DNA from: Actinobaculum sp. 313
GTDB taxonomy: Bacteria > Actinomycetota > Actinomycetes > Actinomycetales > Actinomycetaceae
Direction: 5' to 3'
DNA length: 64,000 bases
NCBI RefSeq assembly: GCF_003073475.1
Contig: NZ_CP029033.1
Location: 186,001 to 250,000 of the forward strand
A program made the translations under genes and the position numbers. Under the pieces are notes generated by a model. That model was not told the origin of the DNA and did no database searches. It saw only the letters and a list, made by a program, of their open reading frames with translations. How positions within the stretch are numbered: the stretch's first letter is position 1; the number at the start of each line of letters is the position of its first letter. Shown here one piece after another: positions 44,348 through 53,411 of the stretch.

Positions 44348-45514
44348 TCAGTGCAGGGCGTAGATCAACTTATGCCCCCATTTCAGGGGACCTCGAGGTG
44401 CTCCGTTGAGTTCAACGACCATAAGGTACATGTCGCCGGTGTCATAAGCATGGCAATGAGGGTGGGGAGTTCCGGAGAGATAGGCTTTGTCGATCGGCAC
44501 GGTTAAGGTAAAAGAAACATCATGTATCCGCCCCACCTCTGTCTGGAGTTCCGGAGACGGCTCCCACTGTACGTCGATCTGCCAACAGAAAGAACTAGAC
44601 GGCATCTGAGCTGGGCTACCCAGATTGGCCGAGTACTCGTCCTGCCAGCCCAGTGTCTGACCGCTTGTTGGGTCAAGGCGAACGACCTGCGAGTAATAGG
44701 CGCTGCTGTCAGTCGGATGAACGTCGAACTCCAGTTCCAGTGCTGGGTTTTCGCCGGTTGTGATCGCTGCTCCTTGTATAGGAATAGGTGAGTTTTTAGC
44801 GCCGCGGCTGTAGGACCAGGCCGTTTCTCCAGTGGCGGGGTCAAGCAATTGCGCTTGAGTCCTGGTCACAATGACCGGACCTAATTCGGTGGGGAAGATC
44901 GTCGCAAGTCCATCGTCGAGTATTTCGCGCACCCAGAGGACCTCGGTGTCCTCGCTGAGTTCTCGCTGCTGCGGTGCCTGACCGGGTGTGACACCTGTGG
45001 TTGTCAAATGCCCCGGTAGATAGATCTGCGGAGACGTGAGAAAAAGCGTAGCTGCCAGTGCGACGGGGATCGCAAGAGCCATCGCGACGGAAGGCCAGCT
45101 GTGCCTCCAGTCGCCTCTGAATTCTTTGGCGCGGGCAGGGGCAGGGGCGGCACCGGCGGCGACGGCGGCGGCCACTAGCGCTGCTGCCATCCACAGTATG
45201 GAGGTGGGTCCGATGGTGTCAGTGATTAAGACATGCCGCCACCACAACAGGCATGCCACGGCCGCCAGCAGCGGACCGGCCACGGTTATGGCGATGGCGA
45301 ACTTGCTCCGGGGCATGTACCGGCGCAGCAACGATCCGACAGTCAACCACGCTAATGCGAGGAGTGCAATTGTGTCGATCGGTGCCTCGTGGACGGCTAG
45401 GGCAGAAGGCCCGACGAATCGCTCAATGCCGGCGCCAACTGCCAACGCGAGTGCCGTCACGGCACCCGCGAGCGCGAGAGTGAAACGAAAGGCGCGCGGG
45501 TCGATTACTCTCAT
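44348..45514 (-). CDS. Array gene B2: five-TM protein with PQQ-like outside domain
   Basis: The 388-residue protein is close to B1 along its length, including DTIGPTSILWMAAALVAAAV, YLPGHLTTTGVTPGQAP, SEDTEVLWVRE, AQLLDPATGETAWSYSRG and the ending LIYALH. Its ATG overlaps the A2 stop by four bases. B1 and B2 are the closest relatives in the array, which fits the duplicated spacers around them. No catalytic motif is seen. The outside domain has an extra Cys pair near the C-terminus (SFCWQ, PHCH) absent from B1. Confidence 0.8.
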   Translation of the reverse strand: MRVIDPRAFRFTLALAGAVTALALAVGAGIERFVGPSALAVHEAPIDTIALLALAWLTVGSLLRRYMPRSKFAIAITVAGPLLAAVACLLWWRHVLITDTIGPTSILWMAAALVAAAVAAGAAPAPARAKEFRGDWRHSWPSVAMALAIPVALAATLFLTSPQIYLPGHLTTTGVTPGQAPQQRELSEDTEVLWVREILDDGLATIFPTELGPVIVTRTQAQLLDPATGETAWSYSRGAKNSPIPIQGAAITTGENPALELEFDVHPTDSSAYYSQVVRLDPTSGQTLGWQDEYSANLGSPAQMPSSSFCWQIDVQWEPSPELQTEVGRIHDVSFTLTVPIDKAYLSGTPHPHCHAYDTGDMYLMVVELNGAPRGPLKWGHKLIYALH

Positions 45515-46548
45515 TGTTCTACCTCCCGCTGCCCGGTGCGGGCGTCAATGATTGCCCTTTCTCCGTCGATACTGAAAGTGGTGAGTTCTCCGTCGGCGTC
45601 GATCGAGACGACGTCGCGCCAGGGGCCGCGAGCATCTGATCCGTCCGAGTGTACGGTGCGTACCAAGACGGTCTCACTGTACAGCCAGAAGTCGATAAGG
45701 CCGGTACGGGAGTCATACATGTACTCTGTTGGGTAGATGCTGGAGAGGACGAGGTCGTTACCGGCCTTGCTGACAAGCCATTCATCGCTTTCCCAGCTGA
45801 TGGTTTCTCCGCCGTCAAAAGGTAGAACAGTGACCGTTCCACTGGCCTTCGCCGAGGTACCGTCGGTTGTTTGGACGACCACCGCGTCGTCGAGTAGGAC
45901 CATCGAGAACACGGCCCCGCTGACCTTTGTTTCTAGCACTGACTTTCCGGTTTTCACATCTAGGACGACAATGGGGGTGCTTTTCGTGCCATCCAGCCAA
46001 TTGGTGCAATCGGTGTGTATAGCAAGGTAGCGGCCCTCCGCCTGCAACGAGCCATTTATAGTGGAATACGAGACAGCAGACTTATATGCGGGGTCATGGA
46101 AACCGTACACGGGGACGTTGATGGTCCGGCTCCACAGAGGTTCCCCGTCGGAGTTGAACTGCACAATACGATCAGGCGTGCTGTAGTCCGTGTCGTAGAG
46201 CCTTTGCTCCAGTATGGATGCGGGACCAGCCGTAGTCAGAATGGTGTGGCCGCTTGGGCCTTTGGCCGCGACTCCACGGGGTGTTGAGACTCGCCATTCC
46301 TCCCGATCCTCATCAACGTATGCGCTGACTTCGGGAAGGGGCTCAGTCGAGACCTCACCGAGCAATTCCGATACACGGTCATCACTAAGTGCTCCGGCCA
46401 TGACACTGACACCACGTGCCAGGATGGCGGAGAAGACGAAGGCGATTACCACAAGGACCAGTCTGGAAGGGATGCGTTCGTGTCGGGAGGTATTTTTGGT
46501 TTGGGTGGGCTCCGAGGGTGAGTCGGGCTCGTCGGTGTGAGGTTCCAT
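45511..46548 (-). CDS. Array gene A2: single-pass beta-propeller-like protein
   Basis: The 345-residue protein has a shorter cytoplasmic tail (about 30 residues) than A1, then a membrane segment (about 32-52) and the outside domain: RVSELLGEVSTEPLPEVSAY, DRIVQFNSDGEPLWSRTINV, TPIVVLDVKTGKSVLETKVS and AIIDARTGQREVEQ. It pairs with B2 by a four-base overlap. Its start MEPHTDEPD defines the start of A1 as well. Confidence 0.8.
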   Translation of the reverse strand: MEPHTDEPDSPSEPTQTKNTSRHERIPSRLVLVVIAFVFSAILARGVSVMAGALSDDRVSELLGEVSTEPLPEVSAYVDEDREEWRVSTPRGVAAKGPSGHTILTTAGPASILEQRLYDTDYSTPDRIVQFNSDGEPLWSRTINVPVYGFHDPAYKSAVSYSTINGSLQAEGRYLAIHTDCTNWLDGTKSTPIVVLDVKTGKSVLETKVSGAVFSMVLLDDAVVVQTTDGTSAKASGTVTVLPFDGGETISWESDEWLVSKAGNDLVLSSIYPTEYMYDSRTGLIDFWLYSETVLVRTVHSDGSDARGPWRDVVSIDADGELTTFSIDGERAIIDARTGQREVEQ

Positions 46549-46557
46549 GGCTCACAC

Positions 46558-46627
46558 CATACCAAGAGTTGTTAATGCACGCGAGAATTCTTGGGGTACA
46601 ACCTGAGTAGTGCCGGTATGGCTAATG
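46558..46627 (-). promoter_or_regulatory. Promoter region of A2, duplicated at A1
   Basis: Counterpart of 44144-44213. It starts ten bases upstream of the A2 ATG. Confidence 0.65.
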
Positions 46628-46659
46628 AAAATGACGGTGAGAGAGAACTTCCCTCTGCC

Positions 46660-46710
46660 CCGACAACACTCGGCAGCAATGCGTGCGAGCCGGTATGCGG
46701 AGTGCTGTGA
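46660..46710. repeat. Duplicated spacer, copy 2
   Basis: Counterpart of 44241-44291, lying between A2's promoter and the end of B3. Confidence 0.85.
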
Positions 46711-46766
46711 GCAGTAGGCGGAGGGCTGTGACTGGTAGGCCGAGTGTTACGAAGCGTCGGATCGCG

Positions 46767-47903
46767 TCAGTGCAAACCGTAGAGCAGTGTATGCCCGTCA
46801 CAGTGGTTGGCCGTCTCCGCGGAATCCGTCGTGCTGAGCGTGACATCTAGGACGTACATGCTGCCCGCGTCGTACACACCGCCGTGGATGGCGGGATGCG
46901 CAGGCAGGCACGTGTCGTCGATCAGCACGGTAAACCTGTCGCCCGCAGCGTTGAAGGGCACCTCGATGGTGGGGGACTCCTCAGCCTGCCGTACGTATGT
47001 GTCGGCGAGGTAGTTGTACACGGGATCGCTGGGCAGTCTCTCATCCTGCCAGCCAAGCGTGTTGCCCGTCGCGGCATCTAGGAGAACGGTCTGCGTGTAC
47101 ACGTCGAAGCGCTCGTGATAACTGGTGCGAACGACGAAATTCAGCGCAACCGTACTGCCTTGATTCGTAACGCTTGCTCCCCACATCTGTATCGGGGAGT
47201 CCGCTGAGCCCCGAGAGTAAGACCAGACGGTTTCTCCGCTTGCAGGATCAAGTAGCTGCGCCGTATTTGATGTCACCACAACCGGACCGGAGTCCGTGGC
47301 AAGAACCCGAGAGACACGCTCGGGCATGGTACGAACCCAGACAACTTCGGTCTGTTCGCTCAGATCCCTTTTGTCAGGCCCAGCACCGACGCCCCCGGAT
47401 GTTGTGAGGTGTCCGGGCAGGTGCGTCGGCGGCAGGGCCAGGAAGGCGGCAGCGAGGGCGATCGGTACCACGATGCCGAGTCCAACAGCGAACCAGCGGC
47501 TACTTTCGGTTTCCGTAGTGGTCAATGCACTCAATGCGGTGCCCGCCGCCACCGCGGCTGCCAGCAGTGCCATGGAGGTCCAAAGTATGGCGGTAGGCCC
47601 GACTGTTGTGCGGATAAGAATGCTGGCCCACCACCACAGGCAGGCCAGCGAGGCAACCGCCGGGCCTGCAACAGTCACGGCAAGGGCCAGCCGGGGCCAT
47701 GGCAGGCGGCGGTACAGCCGATATCCGATTGCCAGCCAGGCGATGGTGAACAGAAGGATCTTGGTGATCGTGGCGTGTGTTGCGGTGCTGGCGGATGGCC
47801 CGGCGAACCGTTCCATACGTGCGGCGATTGCAAACACGACGGCAAGCAACGCGCACACCGAGGCAAGAGTAGTCCGTACCGTGCGGCGTTCAGGGCATTT
47901 CAC
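46767..47903 (-). CDS. Array gene B3: lone five-TM PQQ-like protein
   Basis: The 378-residue family-B member has five N-terminal membrane segments, THLPGHLTTSG, SEQTEVVWVRT, AQLLDPASGETVWSYSRG and TVLLDAATGNTLGWQDE. The GTG at 47903 follows AGAAGG at a good distance, so I prefer it to the frame beginning at 47975. It has no A partner upstream; only about 90 bases separate it from B4. It keeps a C-terminal TxxxCDGHTLLYGLH end. Confidence 0.78.
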   Translation of the reverse strand: MKCPERRTVRTTLASVCALLAVVFAIAARMERFAGPSASTATHATITKILLFTIAWLAIGYRLYRRLPWPRLALAVTVAGPAVASLACLWWWASILIRTTVGPTAILWTSMALLAAAVAAGTALSALTTTETESSRWFAVGLGIVVPIALAAAFLALPPTHLPGHLTTSGGVGAGPDKRDLSEQTEVVWVRTMPERVSRVLATDSGPVVVTSNTAQLLDPASGETVWSYSRGSADSPIQMWGASVTNQGSTVALNFVVRTSYHERFDVYTQTVLLDAATGNTLGWQDERLPSDPVYNYLADTYVRQAEESPTIEVPFNAAGDRFTVLIDDTCLPAHPAIHGGVYDAGSMYVLDVTLSTTDSAETANHCDGHTLLYGLH

Positions 47904-47992
47904 GCTTGTGCCTTCTGCCGTGTGGTGGGCTGATTGATGTGTTTGAATCCTACCCGCTCCCACTTCTCCACACATGGCGGCATGACTCAGTA

Positions 47993-49156
47993 TCAGTGCA
48001 AGCCGAAGATAAGGGTGTGCTCGTTGGACGGGGCGGCGAACTGTGATGCGCCGCCCTCTAGTTTGACGAGAAGGAGGTGCATGCCCTCGACGTCGTACAC
48101 CGTGCCACTGATCATTGGGTCCCCGGAGAGATACGTTTCCTCCAGCGGTACGATGAAACTATTGTCATCTCCATCGGAGCGGGCGTAGCCATCGCCATCA
48201 GAATCGAACCGTACCTCAATGGCTGAGGAATACGGCATCTGTTGGGTAGTTGTCTCAACCACGTAGCGGCCGTAGAGAGGGGACGGGGCTGGAAACTCGT
48301 CCTGCCACTCAAGCGTTTCACCCGTCGCCGCGTCTAGCAGCACCGTCTGATAGTAAGAGGGATACCGATCGGAGGAAGGGCTGACCTCGAATCGCAGGGC
48401 GACGGCGGAGTTCTGTTCCGCAGCTTTTGAAGTAGTGACGGTCGCCGCTACTTGAATGCTCAATCCGCGCGTGTACGTCCACACCGCTTCACCACTGGTG
48501 GGATCGAGAAGCTGGGCAGTCTGTGCAGTTACCACCACGGGGCCGGCATGTGTAGCAAGCACGGTTACGTAAGGCTCCGGTATCTCGTGTACCCAGATTG
48601 CCTCCGTGTTTTCGCTGAGTTCTTTTGGTGCCGGGGGATTGCCTGCCGTTACGCCGCTTGTCGTCAGCTTTCCGGGAAGGTAGGTAGGCGGCAGAGTGAG
48701 CAGTGCGGCAGTTACCACTACCGAGACGGCGACGCCGACCACGGCGGAGAGTCGACGTTTGCCGTTGTCCTTCGTCGGTGCCGGTGCAGTCAGAGCAGCA
48801 GCCGTTGCCACTGTGAGTGCCAACAGTGCCACGGTGGTCCACAGAATAGCTTTGGGGCCAATGGTCTCGCGGATGAGAGTTGCGGTCCACAACCACCCGC
48901 ACGCGAAAGTAGCCACACCTAAGCCGGGAACTGCAACGATACCTACACGTGGAAAATCACTGATAATGCAGAACCAAGCTATCGGGAACCACAGGATGAC
49001 AAGAAGGACGATCCAAGACATCGGCCCGTGCCGCATGGCCACAACAGACGGGCCGACCAAGTTTTCCTGTCGGGCGGCGAATGCGAGCGCGATAGCGATC
49101 AGTGCGCACGTCACTGTCACTGCCCGGTGTAGCGTAGGGCGGTCGAGGTCCTTCAC
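47993..49156 (-). CDS. Array gene B4: five-TM PQQ-like protein
   Basis: The 387-residue family-B member has five membrane segments, TYLPGKLTTSGVTAG, SENTEAIWVHE, AQLLDPTSGEAVWTYTRG, TVLLDAATGETLEWQDE and the end HTLIFGLH. Its ATG overlaps the A3 stop by four bases. An Asp/Gly-rich stretch (DSDGDGYARSDGDDNS) near residue 310 looks like a calcium-binding loop, which the other B proteins lack in this form. Confidence 0.78.
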   Translation of the reverse strand: MKDLDRPTLHRAVTVTCALIAIALAFAARQENLVGPSVVAMRHGPMSWIVLLVILWFPIAWFCIISDFPRVGIVAVPGLGVATFACGWLWTATLIRETIGPKAILWTTVALLALTVATAAALTAPAPTKDNGKRRLSAVVGVAVSVVVTAALLTLPPTYLPGKLTTSGVTAGNPPAPKELSENTEAIWVHEIPEPYVTVLATHAGPVVVTAQTAQLLDPTSGEAVWTYTRGLSIQVAATVTTSKAAEQNSAVALRFEVSPSSDRYPSYYQTVLLDAATGETLEWQDEFPAPSPLYGRYVVETTTQQMPYSSAIEVRFDSDGDGYARSDGDDNSFIVPLEETYLSGDPMISGTVYDVEGMHLLLVKLEGGASQFAAPSNEHTLIFGLH

Positions 49157-50364
49157 TGTGCTTCCTCCTGCTGCGCTGCTACCTGCCCGGTGCGGGCGTC
49201 AACAATGGTTTGCTGGTCTTTGACGTATCCAATTGTCAGCAGGCCATCCGAGCCGACCTTGGCCACATCTTGCCAAGGTCCGAGGGCGTCTGAACCATCG
49301 GGGTAGACGGTGTGGGCGGAGGCCGTTCCGTTGGGCCATAACGATGTCTCGGTGGTAATAGAGTCACTCTCCACGAGGCCGAAGACGTCCGTGAGAATCA
49401 GGGTTTCGCCGGTGCTGCCGGCCAGCCATTCGTCGCTGTGCCAACTGGAGATATTGCCGCCTCTGAAAGGAAGGACGGTGATCGTTCCGCCTGCGCGTGC
49501 CGTGGTTCCGTCGATAGTCTGAACGGCGACGGCGTCGTCGAGCAGGACCATTGCTACTGCGGCGCCGTCAACCTCGGTTTCTAACACGGTTCGTCCGCTC
49601 CTCGCCTCCAGAACGACGACGGGTGTGCTTGCCGTGCCGTCGTCATGGCGGATATAGCGGGATCGCAACACGAGATGTTCGCCGTCGGACTGAAGAGGAC
49701 CGGTGACTCGGGTGCGATTGGCGCGGTATACGGCGTTGTGACTCGTCGAGTAATAGTCCGCAACAGTATTGCCCAGCGTCCGGTTCCACACGACATCGCC
49801 GTCGGTATCAAACTGCACGATGCGCTCGGTCGAATCCCATTGCTTTTCCTCAGAGTCCCAAAAGTACTCCGCTAAGACGAATGCGGGACCCACGGATGTA
49901 ACGACGTTATACGTATACGAGTCGGAGAGCTCGTCAGGTGCTAGTACTTCCCAATCATCCGGGGCAACTACATCCCACTGGTCATCAACAAGCCGTGCGC
50001 TCACGCCGGGGAGTCGATCGGTGGATACCTCTCCAAGAAGCTCCGGTTCGCTGGTGCGTAGGTGGATGAGGGCCACGGCACCGACGGCGATGATCAGGGC
50101 GCAGGCAATAGCTGCCGCAAGGAGACGGCGCCCATGGAGAAGAGTGCTGCGTTTGGAAGGCGCCTTGCTCTCTGTGTGCGGGCCATGTTTCGAAGCGTGA
50201 CCGTGCTCGGGTTGATCGCCTGTCTCGTGCTGCGAGTCAGGCTCGTGGGGTGAGTCGGGTTCGTGCTGTGAGTCGGGTTCGTGACCTGAGCCGGCCACCT
50301 GCGCGGCAGCCGCGTCGTCGTCGGGTTGGGCAGGTGCGCCATCCTCGAGAGGGTGAGATTCCAT
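49153..50364 (-). CDS. Array gene A3: single-pass beta-propeller-like protein
   Basis: The 403-residue family-A member has an unusually long cytoplasmic tail with repeats of HEPDSQ/HEPDSP (about 28-52), a membrane segment (about 80-100) and the outside domain: ELLGEVSTDRLPGVSARL, ERIVQFDTDGDVVWNRTL, TPVVVLEARSGRTVLETEVD and TIVDARTGQVAAQ. It overlaps B4. The DNA encoding the tail is itself repetitive (50220-50290). Confidence 0.78.
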   Translation of the reverse strand: MESHPLEDGAPAQPDDDAAAAQVAGSGHEPDSQHEPDSPHEPDSQHETGDQPEHGHASKHGPHTESKAPSKRSTLLHGRRLLAAAIACALIIAVGAVALIHLRTSEPELLGEVSTDRLPGVSARLVDDQWDVVAPDDWEVLAPDELSDSYTYNVVTSVGPAFVLAEYFWDSEEKQWDSTERIVQFDTDGDVVWNRTLGNTVADYYSTSHNAVYRANRTRVTGPLQSDGEHLVLRSRYIRHDDGTASTPVVVLEARSGRTVLETEVDGAAVAMVLLDDAVAVQTIDGTTARAGGTITVLPFRGGNISSWHSDEWLAGSTGETLILTDVFGLVESDSITTETSLWPNGTASAHTVYPDGSDALGPWQDVAKVGSDGLLTIGYVKDQQTIVDARTGQVAAQQEEAQ

Positions 50365-50402
50365 GCGTGAACTCTAGCACAGTGCGTCGTCGTATGGTGG
50401 GG

Positions 50403-51562
50403 TTAATAGAGCCCGCATACGAGTTTGGTGTCCGCAGACGAAGCAGGCAGGACCTCCAGAAGGTACATGCTACCGGCGTCGTACAGTCTCTTCTCGATCA
50501 AATAGGTGTCTTGGGGCAGAATCCTCGCGTCTAACACAATGGTGAAGCTATTGCCATCGGCATCAAAGATCACATCAAAGGCTGATGCATCATCCATTTT
50601 GTTTCCGTGCGGATACATGGGATTCACCCAAGTGAGCCCAGCATCTGGCTCACGTCCACCGGAACCATTGCTAAGCAGTTCCGCGTGTTCCCAGCCAAGC
50701 GTTTCACCTGTCTCTGCGTCCAGGAGAACGGTCTCTGGATAACGGTAGGCGCTGCTGGAAACCTCGTACTCTAAAGCGACTGTCGAACCTGAGTCTCGAA
50801 CTTCGGCACTGGTAATGAGCTGTTGGGATGAGTCAGAGCGACGTGTGTATGTCCAGACCGTTTGACCTGTGGCGGGATCGAGCAGTTGGGCTGTCGTCCG
50901 TGTGACGATAGTCGGACCGGAGTCTGAATTGAGCATCCAGGAGCGGCGCTCAAATGCGCGACACCAAAGAAGTTCCGTATCCTCACTGAGCTCTCTTTGC
51001 GGCAGTGGCTGCTCTGCCACCACACCCGTTGTGCTTAGATCTCCAGGGAGGTGAGTGGGTGGGAGAGAGATGAGCAATGCGGTTACTCCGATACAACTGA
51101 CGGTTCCGATTAGCGACGCCCTGCCTTTACTGCTGGTGTAGTCAGTATCGGGGGAGTTGTCAATGCCGCTCCGACGCCGATTGCAGCGGCGAGCAGCGCA
51201 ACGGCACTCCACAGCAGGGAAGTTGGAGCAATGGTCATGTGATTGAGCGTGGTGCCCCACCACCATAGACAGGCCAGCGCTGCCAACACGGGGCCGACAA
51301 TGGTGATGGCGACGCCGATTCTATGCCAGGAGAACTTGCGGCAAAGAGCTGATCCTGCAATGAGCCATGCAATGGATAGTAAAAGGAACCGCGTTATAAG
51401 GTCAGACGCCGCAGCCGCGCTGGAAGGGCCAACGATTGGTTCTGTGCGCGCCGCGATCGCCAACGTAATGGCGATGATTATGCATACACTCCCGACAGTC
51501 AGATGCAATGCATGACGGTCGAGGTTGCGCAACACCTTGGGTCTCATCGTTCTGGTTTTCAT
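50403..51562 (-). pseudogene. Array gene B5: five-TM PQQ-like protein, one frameshift
   Basis: Two frames together make one family-B protein of about 386 residues. The first (51562 to about 51119) has the membrane part, with PIVGPSSAAAAS and IAPTSLLWSAVALLAAAIG. The second (about 51121 to 50403) has THLPGDLSTTGVVAEQ, SEDTELLWCRA, AQLLDPATGQTVWTYTR and VLLDAETGETLGWE. One more C at the run 51119-51121 (G on the coding strand) restores the frame. It has no A partner and is the first gene in the direction of transcription. It is either decayed or misread. Confidence 0.75.
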
Positions 51563-51785
51563 CGTTATGGCTCCGGGTTGTAGATGTGGACTTGGGTGTC
51601 TGCGCATCCTGAACATGACGACTGCGATGCAGGTGGTAAAGACGACGGGGGAGGTGATGTGCTCTCCTCGAGAGGGTGAGATCGCATGTGCACACCCTAG
51701 CAGGCGATTGGCAGGCCCGCCACGGGAACGGCATGCTGAGTGCATTGATACGGTGAGCGGTGTTCATATTGATACGGTTAACTGT

Positions 51786-52334
51786 GTGAATAGGAGACAT
51801 GGTGCGTTCGCAAGGTTATTTGGGCGGGGGAAGTCGGCCGAGCGGACGCGGCCAGGCAGCGCGTGGAGCGACGACGGCAGGCGGGCTTGGGGCGAGGACT
51901 CGCGCGCACGGTCTGTTCGGAACAGTACTACTGCGGCGGATGCCATGGTGCAGGCCGGTGGCTCGCACGTCACCGACCCACGTGATCAGGCGACGCACCC
52001 CGCCCCGGTTCTGCCCTTTGAAGCCGCACTCGTTGCGCGTGGAAATAAGGTCGATGCGATCAGGAGCTATCGTGGGCGTACGGGCGTCGGCCTACGTGCC
52101 GCGAAGGATGCAATTGACGGAGTGGAAACGGGAGAGACGCCGATTGCGCCAGACGACGGCGTCGCCCAAAACCCAGTGCTTTCAGTGCGGGAGACCATGC
52201 CTCCACCGAGTACGGATGAGGTGGCGCTGATCAGGGCGGGAATGAAGGTGTGGGCGATCAAGGCTTACCGGGAGCGTACCGGCGCGGACTTGAAGACCGC
52301 AGCCGACGTGATGAACGAGTATGAGCAGCAATAG
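51786..52334 (+). CDS. Protein with two L7/L12 C-terminal-like motifs
   Basis: The 182-residue protein begins (GTG) with NRRHGAFARLFGRGKSAE, a common start for small cytoplasmic or membrane-edge proteins. A disordered part follows. Two copies of the helix pair found in the C-terminal domain of ribosomal protein L7/L12 come next: ARGNKVDAIRSYRGRTGVGL with RAAKDAIDG, and RAGMKVWAIKAYRERTGADL with KTAADVMNE. Such proteins occur in actinobacteria outside the ribosome; the function is unknown. The start is uncertain: a better ribosome site (AGGAG before ATG 51799) lies in another frame. Divergent from the A/B array. Confidence 0.7.
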   Translation: MNRRHGAFARLFGRGKSAERTRPGSAWSDDGRRAWGEDSRARSVRNSTTAADAMVQAGGSHVTDPRDQATHPAPVLPFEAALVARGNKVDAIRSYRGRTGVGLRAAKDAIDGVETGETPIAPDDGVAQNPVLSVRETMPPPSTDEVALIRAGMKVWAIKAYRERTGADLKTAADVMNEYEQQ

Positions 52335-52552
52335 TGGGCAGTGTAGGACACCCGGTGGGTCGGGACGGTGCAGAGGCTGTCAGGCAGAAGGAGTGCAGCA
52401 GCTATCCGTTTACTCTATGTTCGGCTGCACACGGGTGAGTCCGGGCCTTATTCTCGGTCGCGCAGTGATGTCCGCGGCTGGAGTTGTTATGACTACTTGA
52501 CGCATGGGAGGCATCGCTTGTGCAAGAACTCAGTCGGATGAGGAGAAGCTGA

Positions 52553-53059
52553 ATGGCTCTAGAGTTTTTGTTCGCAGAGTCTGCGCTCTGGTCGGCGTTG
52601 TGGATGGTACTAGTATCGATATCCGTCCGACGTTTTCCCTTCACCATGGAACATGACTATCCCGAAGATGTGCGAAAAGTAGCGAATATCAAGCCGCCGT
52701 CGAGCCGACAGAAGCGAACCGGTATGTTGTTTGCGACTTTGAGTCTTTCGCTGACATTCGCCCTGTTGGTTTTCTTCGGTGTCTCCGGAATTAGGGACGT
52801 GGGGCAGGGATTTCTTCCCATGTTTATCCGCGTGTGGGTTATCTGCATGGTGTGGAACGTTGTTGATCTAGTCGTCGTTGACTGGTTCTTGATCTGCGCT
52901 CTCGCATGCAAGTACTTCCTGCTTCCCGGAACGGAAGGCTATACGGGTAACAAGAACTACCGGTTCCACTTTAAGGGATTTTTGAAAGGCAGCGTAGCCA
53001 TGACCTGCATGGCGTCCATTGCAGCCGGAGTGGCGTACGGAATCATGTTGTGGACGTAG
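52553..53059 (+). CDS. Hypothetical four-TM membrane protein
   Basis: I do not recognise the family. The 168-residue protein has hydrophobic segments at about 8-24, 58-80, 88-118 and 143-165. A polar loop (FTMEHDYPEDVRKVANIKPP) lies between the first two and NKNYRFHFKGFLKG before the last. The many Trp/Phe/Met residues and the regular spacing support a real membrane protein. It precedes the small gene at 53126 by 66 bases in the same direction. Confidence 0.7.
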   Translation: MALEFLFAESALWSALWMVLVSISVRRFPFTMEHDYPEDVRKVANIKPPSSRQKRTGMLFATLSLSLTFALLVFFGVSGIRDVGQGFLPMFIRVWVICMVWNVVDLVVVDWFLICALACKYFLLPGTEGYTGNKNYRFHFKGFLKGSVAMTCMASIAAGVAYGIMLWT

Positions 53060-53125
53060 CAGGGAGATTCTTTTCAATGGTGGCATGTATGCGCCATAAG
53101 CGACCGAAAGGAGGAACAGCCATGG

Positions 53126-53305
53126 GTGTGGACAAGAATATACAGCCTGCACTCCGGGATCCCCGTCCGAAAGCTGGACAGATTGAGGGGGAAAGAACAC
53201 TGGAGCGAGCAGGTGTGCACTGCGCTTGAGGCGTGGCGGCTGGGCATTGAACTGCGTCGTGGTAAGCCTAAGAGCTTCCGGCCAACGATTGGCACGGCGT
53301 TCTAG
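53126..53305 (+). CDS. Candidate 59-residue protein with strong ribosome site
   Basis: An open frame with GTG start lies 11 bases after the near-perfect AAAGGAGG (53107-53114). The protein has a believable make-up: VRKLDRLRGKEHWSEQVCTA then LEAWRLGIELRRGKPKSF, a helical basic protein with no low complexity. An ATG in another frame (53122) gives only 35 codons. It is one codon too short for a 60-codon cutoff. No family is recognised. Confidence 0.5.
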   Translation: MWTRIYSLHSGIPVRKLDRLRGKEHWSEQVCTALEAWRLGIELRRGKPKSFRPTIGTAF

Positions 53306-53411
53306 CGCTCGGGACCGGCCGACGGCGTCGTCGCTCAGACGTCGATGCGGCGCAGGAGGTTCGGGGAGGAATCTCGCCGGTGAGGATGTAGTTGCGGAAG
53401 ACGGGTACGGC

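Noticed and set aside
41805-51562. Reading the A/B array as ordinary PQQ-dependent dehydrogenases
   Set aside because: The repeats resemble PQQ-type strands, but the proteins are far too short for an eight-blade enzyme and lack recognisable cofactor ligands.
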